Shown: piece by piece, positions 16,878-26,002 of the stretch
Position numbering within the stretch: the stretch's first letter is position 1
How the letters are laid out: the number at the start of each line of letters is the position of its first letter
DNA from: Candidatus Latescibacterota bacterium
Lineage (GTDB): Bacteria > Latescibacterota > UBA2968
Direction of reading: 5' to 3'
Assembly: GCA_022823725.1 (NCBI GenBank)
Contig: JAJEHL010000038.1
Span: 1-32,202, forward strand
Length of the DNA stretch: 32,202 bases
Made by a program: the position numbers and the translations under genes
The notes under the pieces: generated by a model
The model's database searches: none
What the model was told of the DNA's origin: nothing
Seen by the model: only the letters and a program-made list of their open reading frames with translations

Positions 16878-17945
16878 ATGAACACAGCATTGACACCACT
16901 GAGCACGGAAGATATCCAACAATTTATTACGAACGGATTCCTCGTTAAACGAAATATTCTCGACCCCAAACTTTGTGCTGCAGCGCGGGACAGGCTGTGG
17001 GCGGGAAACACCTCAAGTCATTTGCGCCGAGACGATCCTCAAACCTGGCTAAACGGTCTCCCGGAGGCAGATCGTCAAAGCACGCCTGATGGCATGAATG
17101 ATCGCACCGGTGACCACGGCTGGCGACTGCGTGAACTCTCCGGCGACGAGGACCTGATCAATTTGCTTCCACGCCGTGTATTCCCCTGGATTGAGCAACT
17201 CCTCGGCGAAGGTGAAGTTGTGACACCAGAGGTCAGTTCCTCCGCTGCCGATCCCGATCCTCGTGGAAGCCGACTACGCGGCTGGCCGGTCTGGGGCGGC
17301 AAGGAGTTGCGCGGTATGTACTGCGTGTTGCCAAGAGAGCGTACGAGCGATTCACCTGCTCTGGCGGATGCCGTCCGTGCCGGTGCACACATTGACCCGG
17401 AGCCGATGCATCTGGTGGCGAGCGCATACGTTGATAAGGTTCCAAAGGACGGCGGTGGCATTGTCCTCTTTCCCGGCAGTCACCGCTTGCTCTACGAAGC
17501 AGAGCCAGATTCCGTAGATCTCGCCCGTTATTCCATCCTGCACGCACCCCATCCAGAAAGTGGCGCTGCGGCATTCGTGCTGCCACAGCCTCCAGGTCTC
17601 AAGGACGCACTCGCCAACATTGAACCCTTTGAGTTTTTTGGTGACGAGGGAGATGTGGTCTTGTGGCACGGGCGCATGTTCCACTCGGCAACGCGGAACT
17701 ACAGCAACCCTCCGCAGATTCGACAGATGATTCTTTATGATGCGTACAAAAAGTCTGTATATGACAGAGCATACAACGGCCGTTATGTCAAAGGGCCACG
17801 ACCATCGCCACCGCCTAATGTGAGGAAACTCCATGGACTTGAACTCGGGCCAGAAGTCCCACCGCCAGAGCCTCGCCCAGAGGGTCCAGGTCTTTGGGAT
17901 GACTGGAGCGAGGCCGTTCGCACTGTTGCAGGCTCTGAGGTCTAA
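16878..17945 (+). CDS. Phytanoyl-CoA dioxygenase (PhyH) family protein, first copy
   Basis: A 355-residue cytoplasmic Fe(II)/2-oxoglutarate oxygenase-like protein, larger than the usual 260-300 residues. The iron triad is visible as His171-x-Asp173 (AHIDPEPMHL) and His269 (GRMFHSATRNYS). Arg282 (PPQIRQM) is placed to bind the 2-oxoglutarate carboxylate. The jelly-roll signature GGGIVLFPGSHR precedes the second His. An N-terminal GFLVKRNIL segment is typical. A Pro-rich C-terminal tail (about residues 312-345) is unusual. The family hydroxylates diverse substrates, and in sulfatase-rich genomes it is often paired with sulfatases without known chemistry. It sits 28 bases after the secreted hydrolase and 60 before the next sulfatase, probably in one transcript. 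Confidence 0.88.
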   Translation: MNTALTPLSTEDIQQFITNGFLVKRNILDPKLCAAARDRLWAGNTSSHLRRDDPQTWLNGLPEADRQSTPDGMNDRTGDHGWRLRELSGDEDLINLLPRRVFPWIEQLLGEGEVVTPEVSSSAADPDPRGSRLRGWPVWGGKELRGMYCVLPRERTSDSPALADAVRAGAHIDPEPMHLVASAYVDKVPKDGGGIVLFPGSHRLLYEAEPDSVDLARYSILHAPHPESGAAAFVLPQPPGLKDALANIEPFEFFGDEGDVVLWHGRMFHSATRNYSNPPQIRQMILYDAYKKSVYDRAYNGRYVKGPRPSPPPNVRKLHGLELGPEVPPPEPRPEGPGLWDDWSEAVRTVAGSEV

Positions 17946-18005
17946 TCGAGAAAATAGAAGCGAACCACGGTCTGGTTACCTGACCATAGATTACGGAGAA
18001 TCAAA

Positions 18006-19487
18006 ATGAACGATGATCAATCGAACCATCCGCACAACATTTTATACATCTTCACCGACGATCAGAGCTTTCGGTCTGTGAGTTGCTATCCCGAGGCGCA
18101 TTCGTGGATCAGTACGCCAAACATCGATCGCCTCGCCCATGAGGGGATGCGTTTTTCCAACTGCTATACCAGTGCCTGGTGTGCGCCTTCACGCGCTACG
18201 TACCTGACCGGAAAATTGCCGCATGGCGTGATGAGCATGCACCTGCCCTCGAGCTACCCAAACTATGTCCGTGATCCAGACCAGTGTCCGTACTGGCTCG
18301 AGAATCTCCGTGAGAACGGTTGGTACACAGGCATCGTCGGCAAATGGCACACAGGTCCCGATCATGGTCACGGTCGGTACTGGGATTTTTCTGCCATCTG
18401 GGATCACAGCCAACCCGAAAAATACGGGCCCTATTATGTCAATCAGAATATGAGTATCAACGGGGGGCCGCCGGAACCGGTTGGCGGCTATTCTACCGAT
18501 AACTACACGGAGTATGCACTTGAATTTCTCCGTGGACGGGCAGAGGAACCGGATAAGCCCTGGCACCTCTGGCTGTGCTATGACGCAGTACACGGACCCT
18601 GGGAAGTGGCTGACCGCCATCTCCAGGACTATCCAGATGTTTCCCAGGTCCCCACGCCAGAAGACATCTATCCGCCGCGCCCGACCAAGGCGACACATAT
18701 GCGGGACTACGGTGTTTGGCGCGAGGGCGACCAGGGCCAACCTGTAGGCATCCGGGATGGACGGACCCTCACCGATTGGGAACAACAATACAACCGGGGC
18801 GTGCGCGCCCTGGATGAAGGGGTTGGTAGGGTAATCGGCGCCCTGGAGGAGATGGGGCAGTTGGATGATACCCTGGTCGTCTTTACGTCGGACCAGGGAT
18901 TTGCCTGGGGACAACACGGCTTTCGACTCAAGGTGGCGCCCTATGATGCCAATATCAAAGCGCCGATGATCATGCGGATGCCGGGACGGATTCCTTCAGG
19001 CACAGTATGCGATGTGCCAATCGGTGGCCAGGATATCCCGCCTACCTTTCTCTCGTTGATCGGCATGGAACAACCCTGGAAGATGCACGGGGAGGACCTG
19101 ACACCATTGCTCTTTGACCCCAACGCCAAATGGGATCGCCCGCTGCTGATGGAGTGTACAGGTCATTATTTTGGGGAAGACACCGATGTCGGCTGCGGTG
19201 AGCCAATAGGCAATCCTCCGATCCCCTGGTGGGTATCTCTGTGCACGGAAAAATACAAATATATCCGCTGGCTCGTCCCCGGGGAGATCGAAGAGATGTA
19301 CGATCTCGAGAATGACCCCGAGGAACTGGAAAACCTCGCTTTGGAATCTGATTACCACGAGTTGCTCGCCCAACTTCGGCAAGGGACCATTGATGAGCTT
19401 CGACGCACGGACGCGGGAATGGTCGATAACCTGCCACCAGTCAAGGTGATGACCAGAGAGCAGCTTCTCGGCGGGGCTGACAGGTAA
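18006..19487 (+). CDS. Sulfatase (CAPSR type)
   Basis: A 493-residue protein from ATG 18006, behind a GGAGA. Cys59 in CAPSR is the formylglycine precursor. The Asp pair is present in YIFTDDQSF, and GKWHTGPDHGHG and LVVFTSDQGFAWGQHG supply further active-site residues. In the second metal motif the usual Asn/His is Gln (SDQG). A GEIEEMYDLENDPEELENLA element closes the core. An insert with NQNMSINGGPPEPVGGYSTD precedes the substrate-side region. No signal peptide. It follows a PhyH gene and ends 2 bases before the next sulfatase, a spacing that points to a shared transcript. Substrate unknown. Confidence 0.9.
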   Translation: MNDDQSNHPHNILYIFTDDQSFRSVSCYPEAHSWISTPNIDRLAHEGMRFSNCYTSAWCAPSRATYLTGKLPHGVMSMHLPSSYPNYVRDPDQCPYWLENLRENGWYTGIVGKWHTGPDHGHGRYWDFSAIWDHSQPEKYGPYYVNQNMSINGGPPEPVGGYSTDNYTEYALEFLRGRAEEPDKPWHLWLCYDAVHGPWEVADRHLQDYPDVSQVPTPEDIYPPRPTKATHMRDYGVWREGDQGQPVGIRDGRTLTDWEQQYNRGVRALDEGVGRVIGALEEMGQLDDTLVVFTSDQGFAWGQHGFRLKVAPYDANIKAPMIMRMPGRIPSGTVCDVPIGGQDIPPTFLSLIGMEQPWKMHGEDLTPLLFDPNAKWDRPLLMECTGHYFGEDTDVGCGEPIGNPPIPWWVSLCTEKYKYIRWLVPGEIEEMYDLENDPEELENLALESDYHELLAQLRQGTIDELRRTDAGMVDNLPPVKVMTREQLLGGADR

Positions 19488-19489
19488 CA

Positions 19490-20881
19490 ATGTGTATTGA
19501 TATGACGTCGAAACCGAACATTCTCATCATCGTCACGGACGATCAGGGCTACGGAGATCTGACCGCATTCAAACACCATGCGCCAGACGTGCAAACGCCA
19601 AACATGGACCGGCTCGCTGCGCGCGGCGTTCTCTTTTCACAGGCCTATGTGACAGCTCCCGTATGCAGCCCTTCGCGTGCCGGGTGGAATACGGGACGGC
19701 ACCAGGTGCGTTGGGATCCGAGATCTTCCTTTTTATGCGGACATCCTGAAACAGAAAAGAACATCGCCGAAATCATGAAGGCTAACGGCTATACCACAGC
19801 GCGTTTCGGCAAGAACGATTACGGCCTGGGCTTTCACGATCCCGAGGCTCACGAATATCCGTTGAACCATGGCTACGACGAGTTTCTCGGTTTTTCGGCA
19901 CACGGCCACGACTATTTTCTGCTCACCAGAGATATCGAAGATCGCACGCCCGATCCAAAAGGGCACAGCGCGGTTGTTGGACCGCTTATGCACAACCGGG
20001 ATTACAAAGAATTTGGAGAAGGTTATCTGACGGAGATCTTCACCGATGCGACAATCGATTTTCTCGAAGGCCATCAGGAAGAACCTTTCTTTGTAACGCT
20101 CTCCTACAACTCGGTGCATCACCTGATTCACCAGGTGCCCAAGCGATACCTCGACAAGCACGGCGTAAGGGAGATTCCAAACTACGACCCGGAGACCATG
20201 GGCAGTTATGAAGACTGGTTCAAAAGGTATATCACCCTCGGCGAGATCAATGCCGAAGAGTTTCGCAGATACTATCTGGCGAATCTGAACTGCCTCGACG
20301 ACAATATCGGTCGCCTTCTGGACACGTTGGATCAGCTATCGCTTGCCGACAACACCATCGTGATCCTGTTTTCAGACAACGGAGGCGCACCGAACACCGG
20401 CGCTTGCAACCTGCCGCTTGCAGGGAGCAAATTTACGCTCTGGGAGGGCGGGATTCGCGTGCCGTTCATCCTCGCCCGTCCAAATGAGTCGGCATCTGGA
20501 ACGATCTGCGACAGGACGATCTCAACGCTCGACATCCTGCCTACCTGTCTGCAGACGGCAGGCATCGAGTTGCCCGAGAGGCTGGACGGTCAACCCATCC
20601 CAAAAGATGTCACAAAAATCGCAGACCAGCGAGACCTCTTCTGGCGCTGGGGCGACAGTTATGCCGTGCGCTCTGGTGATTGGAAACTGTTGCATAAAGG
20701 TGGCAGGAGAGGTCGAGATCCCTGCGATGGGATCATTGAACGCACAGAGCTTCTCCAGAATACCTGCTTGTTCAACCTGAAGGAAGATCCCTCCGAGAGT
20801 CAAGATCTGATTGATCAGCATCCGGCGGTTGTGGAACGACTGCAGGGGCTGTACGCGGCCTGGTCTGAGGAAGTCGATTGA
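19490..20881 (+). CDS. Sulfatase (CSPSR type, arylsulfatase-like)
   Basis: A 463-residue protein. The frame opens at ATG 19490, with a second possible start at ATG 19502 immediately before SKPNILIIV. Neither has a strong ribosome site, and the close coupling to the upstream stop suggests re-initiation. Cys59 (counted from 19490) lies in CSPSR. VTDDQGYGD, FSDNGGAPNTG and a LWEGGIRVPFI segment give a canonical S1 arylsulfatase-type metal site. The usual GKWHLG is replaced by FGKNDYGLG, so the conserved Lys is kept but the following His is lost, which is unusual for the family. No signal peptide. An inverted repeat follows the stop. Confidence 0.88.
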   Translation: MCIDMTSKPNILIIVTDDQGYGDLTAFKHHAPDVQTPNMDRLAARGVLFSQAYVTAPVCSPSRAGWNTGRHQVRWDPRSSFLCGHPETEKNIAEIMKANGYTTARFGKNDYGLGFHDPEAHEYPLNHGYDEFLGFSAHGHDYFLLTRDIEDRTPDPKGHSAVVGPLMHNRDYKEFGEGYLTEIFTDATIDFLEGHQEEPFFVTLSYNSVHHLIHQVPKRYLDKHGVREIPNYDPETMGSYEDWFKRYITLGEINAEEFRRYYLANLNCLDDNIGRLLDTLDQLSLADNTIVILFSDNGGAPNTGACNLPLAGSKFTLWEGGIRVPFILARPNESASGTICDRTISTLDILPTCLQTAGIELPERLDGQPIPKDVTKIADQRDLFWRWGDSYAVRSGDWKLLHKGGRRGRDPCDGIIERTELLQNTCLFNLKEDPSESQDLIDQHPAVVERLQGLYAAWSEEVD

Positions 20882-20882
20882 G

Positions 20883-20958
20883 CTCCAGGTCCTGAAGACA
20901 TCTTGTTGCAAGCGATCTGGTCACCCCCTTCGCCCAGGACCTTTAGCTTCCCCTGGAG
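20883..20958. repeat. Nested inverted repeats after the fifth sulfatase
   Basis: CTCCAGG (20883-20889) can pair with CCTGGAG (20952-20958). Alternatively AGGTCCTG (20887-20894) can pair with CAGGACCT (20935-20942). The two pairings overlap and exclude each other. There is no clear T run, so a terminator role is uncertain. They fill most of the 138-base gap before the next sulfatase, which otherwise holds nothing recognisable. Confidence 0.35.
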
Positions 20959-21019
20959 TAGGATGAACATTTCAGCTCGCCTACACAACCGTTACACATC
21001 CACAGAGACTGGATAAGAA

Positions 21020-22492
21020 ATGAAAAACATTGTGGTGATCACCATTGAGCATCTTGCCGCTCGCGCATTGGGATGCTATGGCAATCCCGTCAAAGCGACA
21101 CCTCATCTGGATCGCTTTGCCAGCGAAGCCATCAGGTTTGAAAACTGCACCGTACCTTCTCCGCTCTGCGTCGCATCACGGGTCGCATTTTTCACGGGTC
21201 GTTATCCCAGCGTTACAGGTTCCAGAGACAACACGCTGTTGATGCAAGAAAAGGAAGGGTTTCATCTTCCAAGGCTCTTGAAAGATGCTGGCGTCGGCTG
21301 TGGTCTATTTGGGAAAAATCACTGCTTTCCAGATGTCGAAGCTGCAGGATTTGAAGCGTGTATTGAAGAGTCACCACTTCGGCAAAAGCAGAGAGAAGCC
21401 TATGGGAAGCCATTTCCTGGGCCTGCAATACCCATCGACCCATCCGTGTTCGAATCACAAACAAGACGTTTCCGTTGGGGAGATCACCCAAACCCAATCT
21501 GGTATGGCGGAACCTACCCTTTCGATCCTGCTGAATCTCCAGCAAGAGCCAACGTGAATCATGCCCTCGATTATCTTGAACGGAAGGGTGACGAGCCTTC
21601 GTTTGTGTGGTTGAGCTTTTCAGATGTTCATCCGCCCTATCGGGCTCCCGAACCTTTTGCCACGATGTACAGACCAGAGGACATGCCTCTCCCACATAGA
21701 CCTGAGGGTGAATTGGACTCAAAACCATTCGTTCAGCAAGTCTATTATCACGGCGGATGGCTACATCTCATGGATGACGAGCAACTGCGGCAGACAATGG
21801 CGTATTACTACGGCATGCTCAGGCACCTGGATGAATGCTTGGGCAAATTCTTTGATGGACTAAAAGCGCTTGGTCGTTGGGACGACACCATCATTGTTGC
21901 CACAGGTGACCACGGTGAGTACCTGGGCGAACACGGACTCATTCGGAAAACAGCTGCATTTTACGACTGCATTGTTCAGGTCCCATTGATTGTAAGGGGT
22001 TTGGAACATGCACGGGATGGTGCAACCAACGCACTACAAATTGAGCAAATCGACTTGATGCCTACATTACTCCAGAGTAGCGGAATCTCGATCCCGCCCG
22101 GTGTTCAGGGTAGAAGTGTGACAGATATGATGTCGGGTATGGCCCCAGAAAGAGACTGTACCTATGCGGAAGTTGGCAGTCGTCAGCCATTGCCAGAGGG
22201 GGGACCAGAAGCAGAACTGGACGCGCTGAAAGCCGGCATAAGTCGGACGGAGCCCGTACCTGAATTGCCGCTGGTTGAGTCCGGAACGTTTTTCCTTTCT
22301 CGGGGGCGCATGGTTCGAAACCAGAAGTGGAAATACGCACATTATGTGAATGATCGTTCTGAACTTTACGACTTGCAGAACGACCCGGGCGAACTGGTGA
22401 ATCTGGCAGGAAACCCGGATTATCGAGATCGTGAAGAAGCCATGCGCAGCAGGCTGCTGGAACGAACAATTGAAGCTGGCGACCCTCGTTGA
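21020..22492 (+). CDS. Divergent sulfatase (CVASR type)
   Basis: A 490-residue protein with the sulfatase fold but a modified active site. The formylglycine motif is CVASR (Cys50), with Ala where Pro is usual; this still fits the relaxed C-x-[PA]-x-R pattern. The first metal-binding pair is Glu10-His11 (ITIEHLAARALGCYG) instead of Asp-Asp. VATGDHGEYLGEHG and an IRKTAAFYDCIVQVP segment carry the second half of the site. GKNHCFPD replaces the usual GKWHLG. SELYDLQNDPGELVNLAG lies near the end. No signal peptide. The combination suggests a subfamily with altered metal or substrate preference. It starts its own unit after a 138-base gap and is followed by an unrelated ATPase. Confidence 0.85.
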   Translation: MKNIVVITIEHLAARALGCYGNPVKATPHLDRFASEAIRFENCTVPSPLCVASRVAFFTGRYPSVTGSRDNTLLMQEKEGFHLPRLLKDAGVGCGLFGKNHCFPDVEAAGFEACIEESPLRQKQREAYGKPFPGPAIPIDPSVFESQTRRFRWGDHPNPIWYGGTYPFDPAESPARANVNHALDYLERKGDEPSFVWLSFSDVHPPYRAPEPFATMYRPEDMPLPHRPEGELDSKPFVQQVYYHGGWLHLMDDEQLRQTMAYYYGMLRHLDECLGKFFDGLKALGRWDDTIIVATGDHGEYLGEHGLIRKTAAFYDCIVQVPLIVRGLEHARDGATNALQIEQIDLMPTLLQSSGISIPPGVQGRSVTDMMSGMAPERDCTYAEVGSRQPLPEGGPEAELDALKAGISRTEPVPELPLVESGTFFLSRGRMVRNQKWKYAHYVNDRSELYDLQNDPGELVNLAGNPDYRDREEAMRSRLLERTIEAGDPR

Positions 22493-22546
22493 CCTCCTTT
22501 GTGTTTTATCCTTGCAAATTGGGAGATAGACTCCCATATTACAAGA

Positions 22547-23695
22547 ATGAACATCAACAGAAAAATTCAGACAAAGGTCTCTGAATACGCGAGGTACTTC
22601 CCTGTCACGGCAATTCTGGGACCTCGCCAGTGTGGAAAGACCACCCTGGCCAAGACGTGGCTTGCTGAACAGCCGGCGTCACACTATCTCGACCTTGAGC
22701 TCCCCTCCGACGCCGCACGTCTGGCCGAGCCCGAAGATTACCTCCGCCGCCATCGGAATCACATCGTCTGCCTCGACGAGATCCAGCGCGTCCCCGAATT
22801 GTTTCGCGTGCTTCGCGGGCTTTGCGATGAGACCGGTTCTCCGGGGCAGTTCGTGGTGCTGGGATCGGCTTCTCCAGCTCTGCTCCGACAGTCGTCTGAG
22901 ACGCTCGCCGGTCGCATCGGTTTCATCGAACTGACGCCCTTTGTCGAAGAAGAGATCGGGGCGGAGAATCAGTCAAGGCTCTGGATGCGAGGCGGATTTC
23001 CGCGAAGCTATCTGGCCCCGTCGGATGAAATGAGTCGGGCGTGGCTGGACAGTTTCATCCAGACGTTTCTCGAACGCGACATTCCTCAACTGGGTATCCG
23101 CGTACCCGCGATAACGCTGCGGCAATTCTGGGAGATGTGCGCTCACCTGCACGGAGATCTATGGAACCATGCCAAAGTGGCTTCTTCCCTGGGCGTAACG
23201 GGCAAGACGGTTGGACACTATCTCCGCATTCTTGAGCAGGCCTACATGGTAAGGCGGCTTTCGCCCTGCGCGGCCAACGCCAAGAAGCGCCTGGTGAAGA
23301 GTCCCCGTGTTTATCTCAGAGATACCGGCATCCTTCACCGGCTGCTGCGTTTGGATTCTCTCGACGACCTGGATGGCCATCCGGTTCGCGGCAACTCCTG
23401 GGAAGGATACGTCATCGAGCAAATCGCCGCGGCGGTGCCCGACGCCGAACTGTGCTTCTATCGGACCGCGGCCGGTGCTGAGATCGACCTCCTGATCCGA
23501 CGGAGAAATAAGCTCGTCGCGGTGGAGATCAAAGCATCGTCGTCGCCCCGCCTCGAGCGCGGCTTCTGGTCGGCACTGGACGATGTCCAACCGGATCAGT
23601 CCTGGGTGGCGGCACCAGTGGGTGCACCGTTCGCCTTGAGCGAAACGGTGACAGTTGCGCCACCTGCCGTCATCTGCAATGCACTGAATTCGTGA
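22547..23695 (+). CDS. AAA (AAA_14) ATPase with C-terminal DUF4143 domain
   Basis: A 382-residue protein. ATG 22547 is chosen because the conserved ARYFPVTAILGPRQCGKTT starts 15 residues later; the frame is open 16 codons further upstream. Walker A is at 25-33 and Walker B LDEIQRV at 76-82. GSASPALLRQSSETLAGR is the sensor-like stretch and ELTPF the family hallmark. The C-terminus has GNSWEGYVIEQIAAAV and a PD-(D/E)xK-like signature, E-I-D314...VE327-I-K329, typical of DUF4143. These proteins are widespread, often horizontally moved and of unknown role. It interrupts the sulfatase island and has no functional link to its neighbours. Confidence 0.9.
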   Translation: MNINRKIQTKVSEYARYFPVTAILGPRQCGKTTLAKTWLAEQPASHYLDLELPSDAARLAEPEDYLRRHRNHIVCLDEIQRVPELFRVLRGLCDETGSPGQFVVLGSASPALLRQSSETLAGRIGFIELTPFVEEEIGAENQSRLWMRGGFPRSYLAPSDEMSRAWLDSFIQTFLERDIPQLGIRVPAITLRQFWEMCAHLHGDLWNHAKVASSLGVTGKTVGHYLRILEQAYMVRRLSPCAANAKKRLVKSPRVYLRDTGILHRLLRLDSLDDLDGHPVRGNSWEGYVIEQIAAAVPDAELCFYRTAAGAEIDLLIRRRNKLVAVEIKASSSPRLERGFWSALDDVQPDQSWVAAPVGAPFALSETVTVAPPAVICNALNS

Positions 23696-23763
23696 ATCGA
23701 TATTTTAGATATTACTCTGCATTAAGACTCTGCCCAGTTCCTACAACCTGAAGGAGAACCGCA

Positions 23764-25110
23764 ATGGCTGAATCGAAAAGACCCAATATCGTATTCGTCT
23801 TCGCCGACGATTGGGGGTGGGGTGACTTGAGTTGCTACGGCCACCAGTTTGTAAAAACGCCAAATCTGGATCGGCTCGCTTCGCAGGGCATTCTCTTCTC
23901 ACAATTCTATGTTTGCTCGGGTGTGTGCTCACCCAGCCGGGCAGCGGTCATGACGGGTCGATTTCCTGCCCACTGGGGCATACATGGCCATTTTGCCAGT
24001 CACGAGCAGAACGCCCAACGCGGCATGCCAGACTGGTTGGATCCCGATGCAACGACCATCACGGGTCTCCTGCAACAAAGTGGCTATGCTGTTGGACACT
24101 TTGGCAAGTGGCACCTGGGAAGGGGCGAAAAAGCACCCGATACCACGGCTTATGGGATTGACGAATCCAAAACATTCAATGCGGTCGGACCCGCCATTGA
24201 GATTCCCGAAGGCAGATCTCAATCTACAGAGGTAATTGTAGATGAAACCATATCCTTCATCGAAAGACATCGTGATGAGCCTTTCTTTGTTCAAGCGTGG
24301 TTGCTTGACACCCACGCCACTCTGGATCCTACAGAGGAGCAGATGGAACCCTATATGAATTTTACCGCTCAAGGCCTGGAAGACAAACACAAAGGTGCAC
24401 TACGCATCTACTATTCTGTCGTTACCAACGCGGATTACCACATTGGACGGCTCATGGATCGGCTGGATCAACTGGGCCTTTCCGACGACACGATTGTCAT
24501 CTTCTCTGCTGACAACGGCCCAGAGGATATCCACGTTCGAAATGCGTCACACAGTGGCGTCGGTTCTTCCGGTCCCTTTCGAGGTCGAAAAAGAAGCCTC
24601 TACGAAGGCGGTGTGCGAACCCCTTTCATTCTTCGGTGGCCAGGCAGTGGCGGACCAAAAGGCAAAGTTGACAACACGACGCCCTTATGTGCCGTAGATC
24701 TGTTGCCTACTTTTTGTTCTATCGCTGGCATAGACATTCCCGACAACATTGGTCTGCAGGGCGAGGATATGACAGCCGCCTTTCGAGGTAACTCGGTAGA
24801 TCGCACGACGCCGTTGATGTGGGAGTGGCGATTTCGGGTTCACGGCCATTGCCTTCACAAAAGCCCGATCCTTTCAATCCGCGAGGGTGACTGGAAGCTG
24901 CTTCTCAACCCGGACAGAAGTCGTGTCGAACTTTACAACATTCCCGCAGATCCGATGGAACTCGTCAATCACGCCCAATTTGAAGAGACCCTGGTCAAGC
25001 AGATGTCAGAGCAAGTCATGGATTGGCAAGCCACACTGCCGGAAGGCCCCATCGATGATGAGGCTGGATCCAACACTTACCCGTGGCCCGGGACGATTTT
25101 CCAATCCTGA
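23764..25110 (+). CDS. Sulfatase (CSPSR type, GALNS/arylsulfatase A-like)
   Basis: A 448-residue protein from ATG 23764 behind GAAGGAGAA. Formylglycine Cys55 lies in CSPSR. FADDWGWGDLSCYG gives the Asp pair, GHFGKWHLGRG the Lys/His, FSADNGPED the second Asp-Asn pair and SLYEGGVRTPFILRWPG the Lys-side loop. This is the most canonical sulfatase of the set and resembles N-acetylgalactosamine-6-sulfatase-like enzymes. VELYNIPADPMELVNHA ends the core. No signal peptide is visible. It is followed after 34 bases by a PhyH gene with a perfect ribosome site (GAGGAGG), so the two form a sulfatase-PhyH pair. Confidence 0.92.
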   Translation: MAESKRPNIVFVFADDWGWGDLSCYGHQFVKTPNLDRLASQGILFSQFYVCSGVCSPSRAAVMTGRFPAHWGIHGHFASHEQNAQRGMPDWLDPDATTITGLLQQSGYAVGHFGKWHLGRGEKAPDTTAYGIDESKTFNAVGPAIEIPEGRSQSTEVIVDETISFIERHRDEPFFVQAWLLDTHATLDPTEEQMEPYMNFTAQGLEDKHKGALRIYYSVVTNADYHIGRLMDRLDQLGLSDDTIVIFSADNGPEDIHVRNASHSGVGSSGPFRGRKRSLYEGGVRTPFILRWPGSGGPKGKVDNTTPLCAVDLLPTFCSIAGIDIPDNIGLQGEDMTAAFRGNSVDRTTPLMWEWRFRVHGHCLHKSPILSIREGDWKLLLNPDRSRVELYNIPADPMELVNHAQFEETLVKQMSEQVMDWQATLPEGPIDDEAGSNTYPWPGTIFQS

Positions 25111-25144
25111 CTTCTGCCAAAACTGAAACACGAGGAGGCTGAAA

Positions 25145-25996
25145 ATGCGAGAAGGTACCAAATCTCTCCAGGAGCACCTTGAAGAATTCAAAACAGTTGG
25201 ATTTACACTTTTCCCAAAGATGCTGGACGATGTCTGGGTCAAAGCCATGCGGGATTCATTTGACGAAATTGGTGATCGCCTGCCTAATCCCGATGGCAGC
25301 CGGCCCCAGGTTTTTGTGGATGTGCTCGAACACAAACCCGATCTCGTTCTTTCCGCCTTACAAAATGATCGCCTATTGGACTTTTGTGAAATGATCGTGG
25401 GCCCTCATGTCCAACTCGAATCCATCACATACCGGCGCACGGCGCCACAGGACCCAAACACAAACCCGGTACTGGGTTTTCACCGGGACATGTTCGCCGA
25501 GTTTCCTCAAGAAGGCATCTACCAAAAGCCCTTACTCTTCAATGCCCTGAGCTATTTGCAGAATCTCGATGATGAAATTGGCCCCCTGCGTATTATTCCA
25601 GGTTCTCACATGAAAGCCATGGCTTTAACAGAAGAAGAAAGAAAGCAACCCCACCCCGACGAAGTCATCCTTTATCCCAAATCTGGAGATATCGCCGTAT
25701 TTCACAATGCGATCGTACACTCGGGAACAGCCAATTACTCAAAGGAATACCGATACCTTTTCTTTTTAACGATGAATCATTCCTGGCTTAAACACAGAGC
25801 CAACTATTCAGGCCCAATTTCTCAAGCAGTCAAAACGCGGGCACGAGCGACTGGCAATCGTCGATTACTGCGCCTCTTGGGCGAAGATGCAAATGTATTT
25901 CGGCGAGCCAACAGTGGATTTATGCAACCCGACGAAGAGAGATGGGAAGAGTGGATCGCTGAGGATGCTGCCGCGCTCAAAGAATGGTCCAGGTAG
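25145..25996 (+). CDS. Phytanoyl-CoA dioxygenase (PhyH) family protein, second copy
   Basis: A 283-residue protein, the usual length for the family, from ATG 25145 behind GAGGAGG. Iron ligands are His113-x-Asp115 (GFHRDMF) and His192 (AIVHSGTANYS). Arg203 (KEYRYLF) is positioned for 2-oxoglutarate. The jelly-roll stretch GPLRIIPGSHMKAM is conserved. It is more similar in layout to ectoine-hydroxylase-like and mycosporine-type PhyH proteins than the first copy is, but no substrate can be named. It lies between two sulfatases (34 bases and 6 bases apart), so the trio 23764-27310 is almost certainly one transcript. Confidence 0.9.
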   Translation: MREGTKSLQEHLEEFKTVGFTLFPKMLDDVWVKAMRDSFDEIGDRLPNPDGSRPQVFVDVLEHKPDLVLSALQNDRLLDFCEMIVGPHVQLESITYRRTAPQDPNTNPVLGFHRDMFAEFPQEGIYQKPLLFNALSYLQNLDDEIGPLRIIPGSHMKAMALTEEERKQPHPDEVILYPKSGDIAVFHNAIVHSGTANYSKEYRYLFFLTMNHSWLKHRANYSGPISQAVKTRARATGNRRLLRLLGEDANVFRRANSGFMQPDEERWEEWIAEDAAALKEWSR

Positions 25997-26002
25997 ATCA
26001 CT

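Noticed and set aside
18189-18917. Long minus-strand frame opposite the sulfatase at 18006
   Set aside because: Antisense to a canonical sulfatase core with intact active-site motifs; no domain is visible in it.
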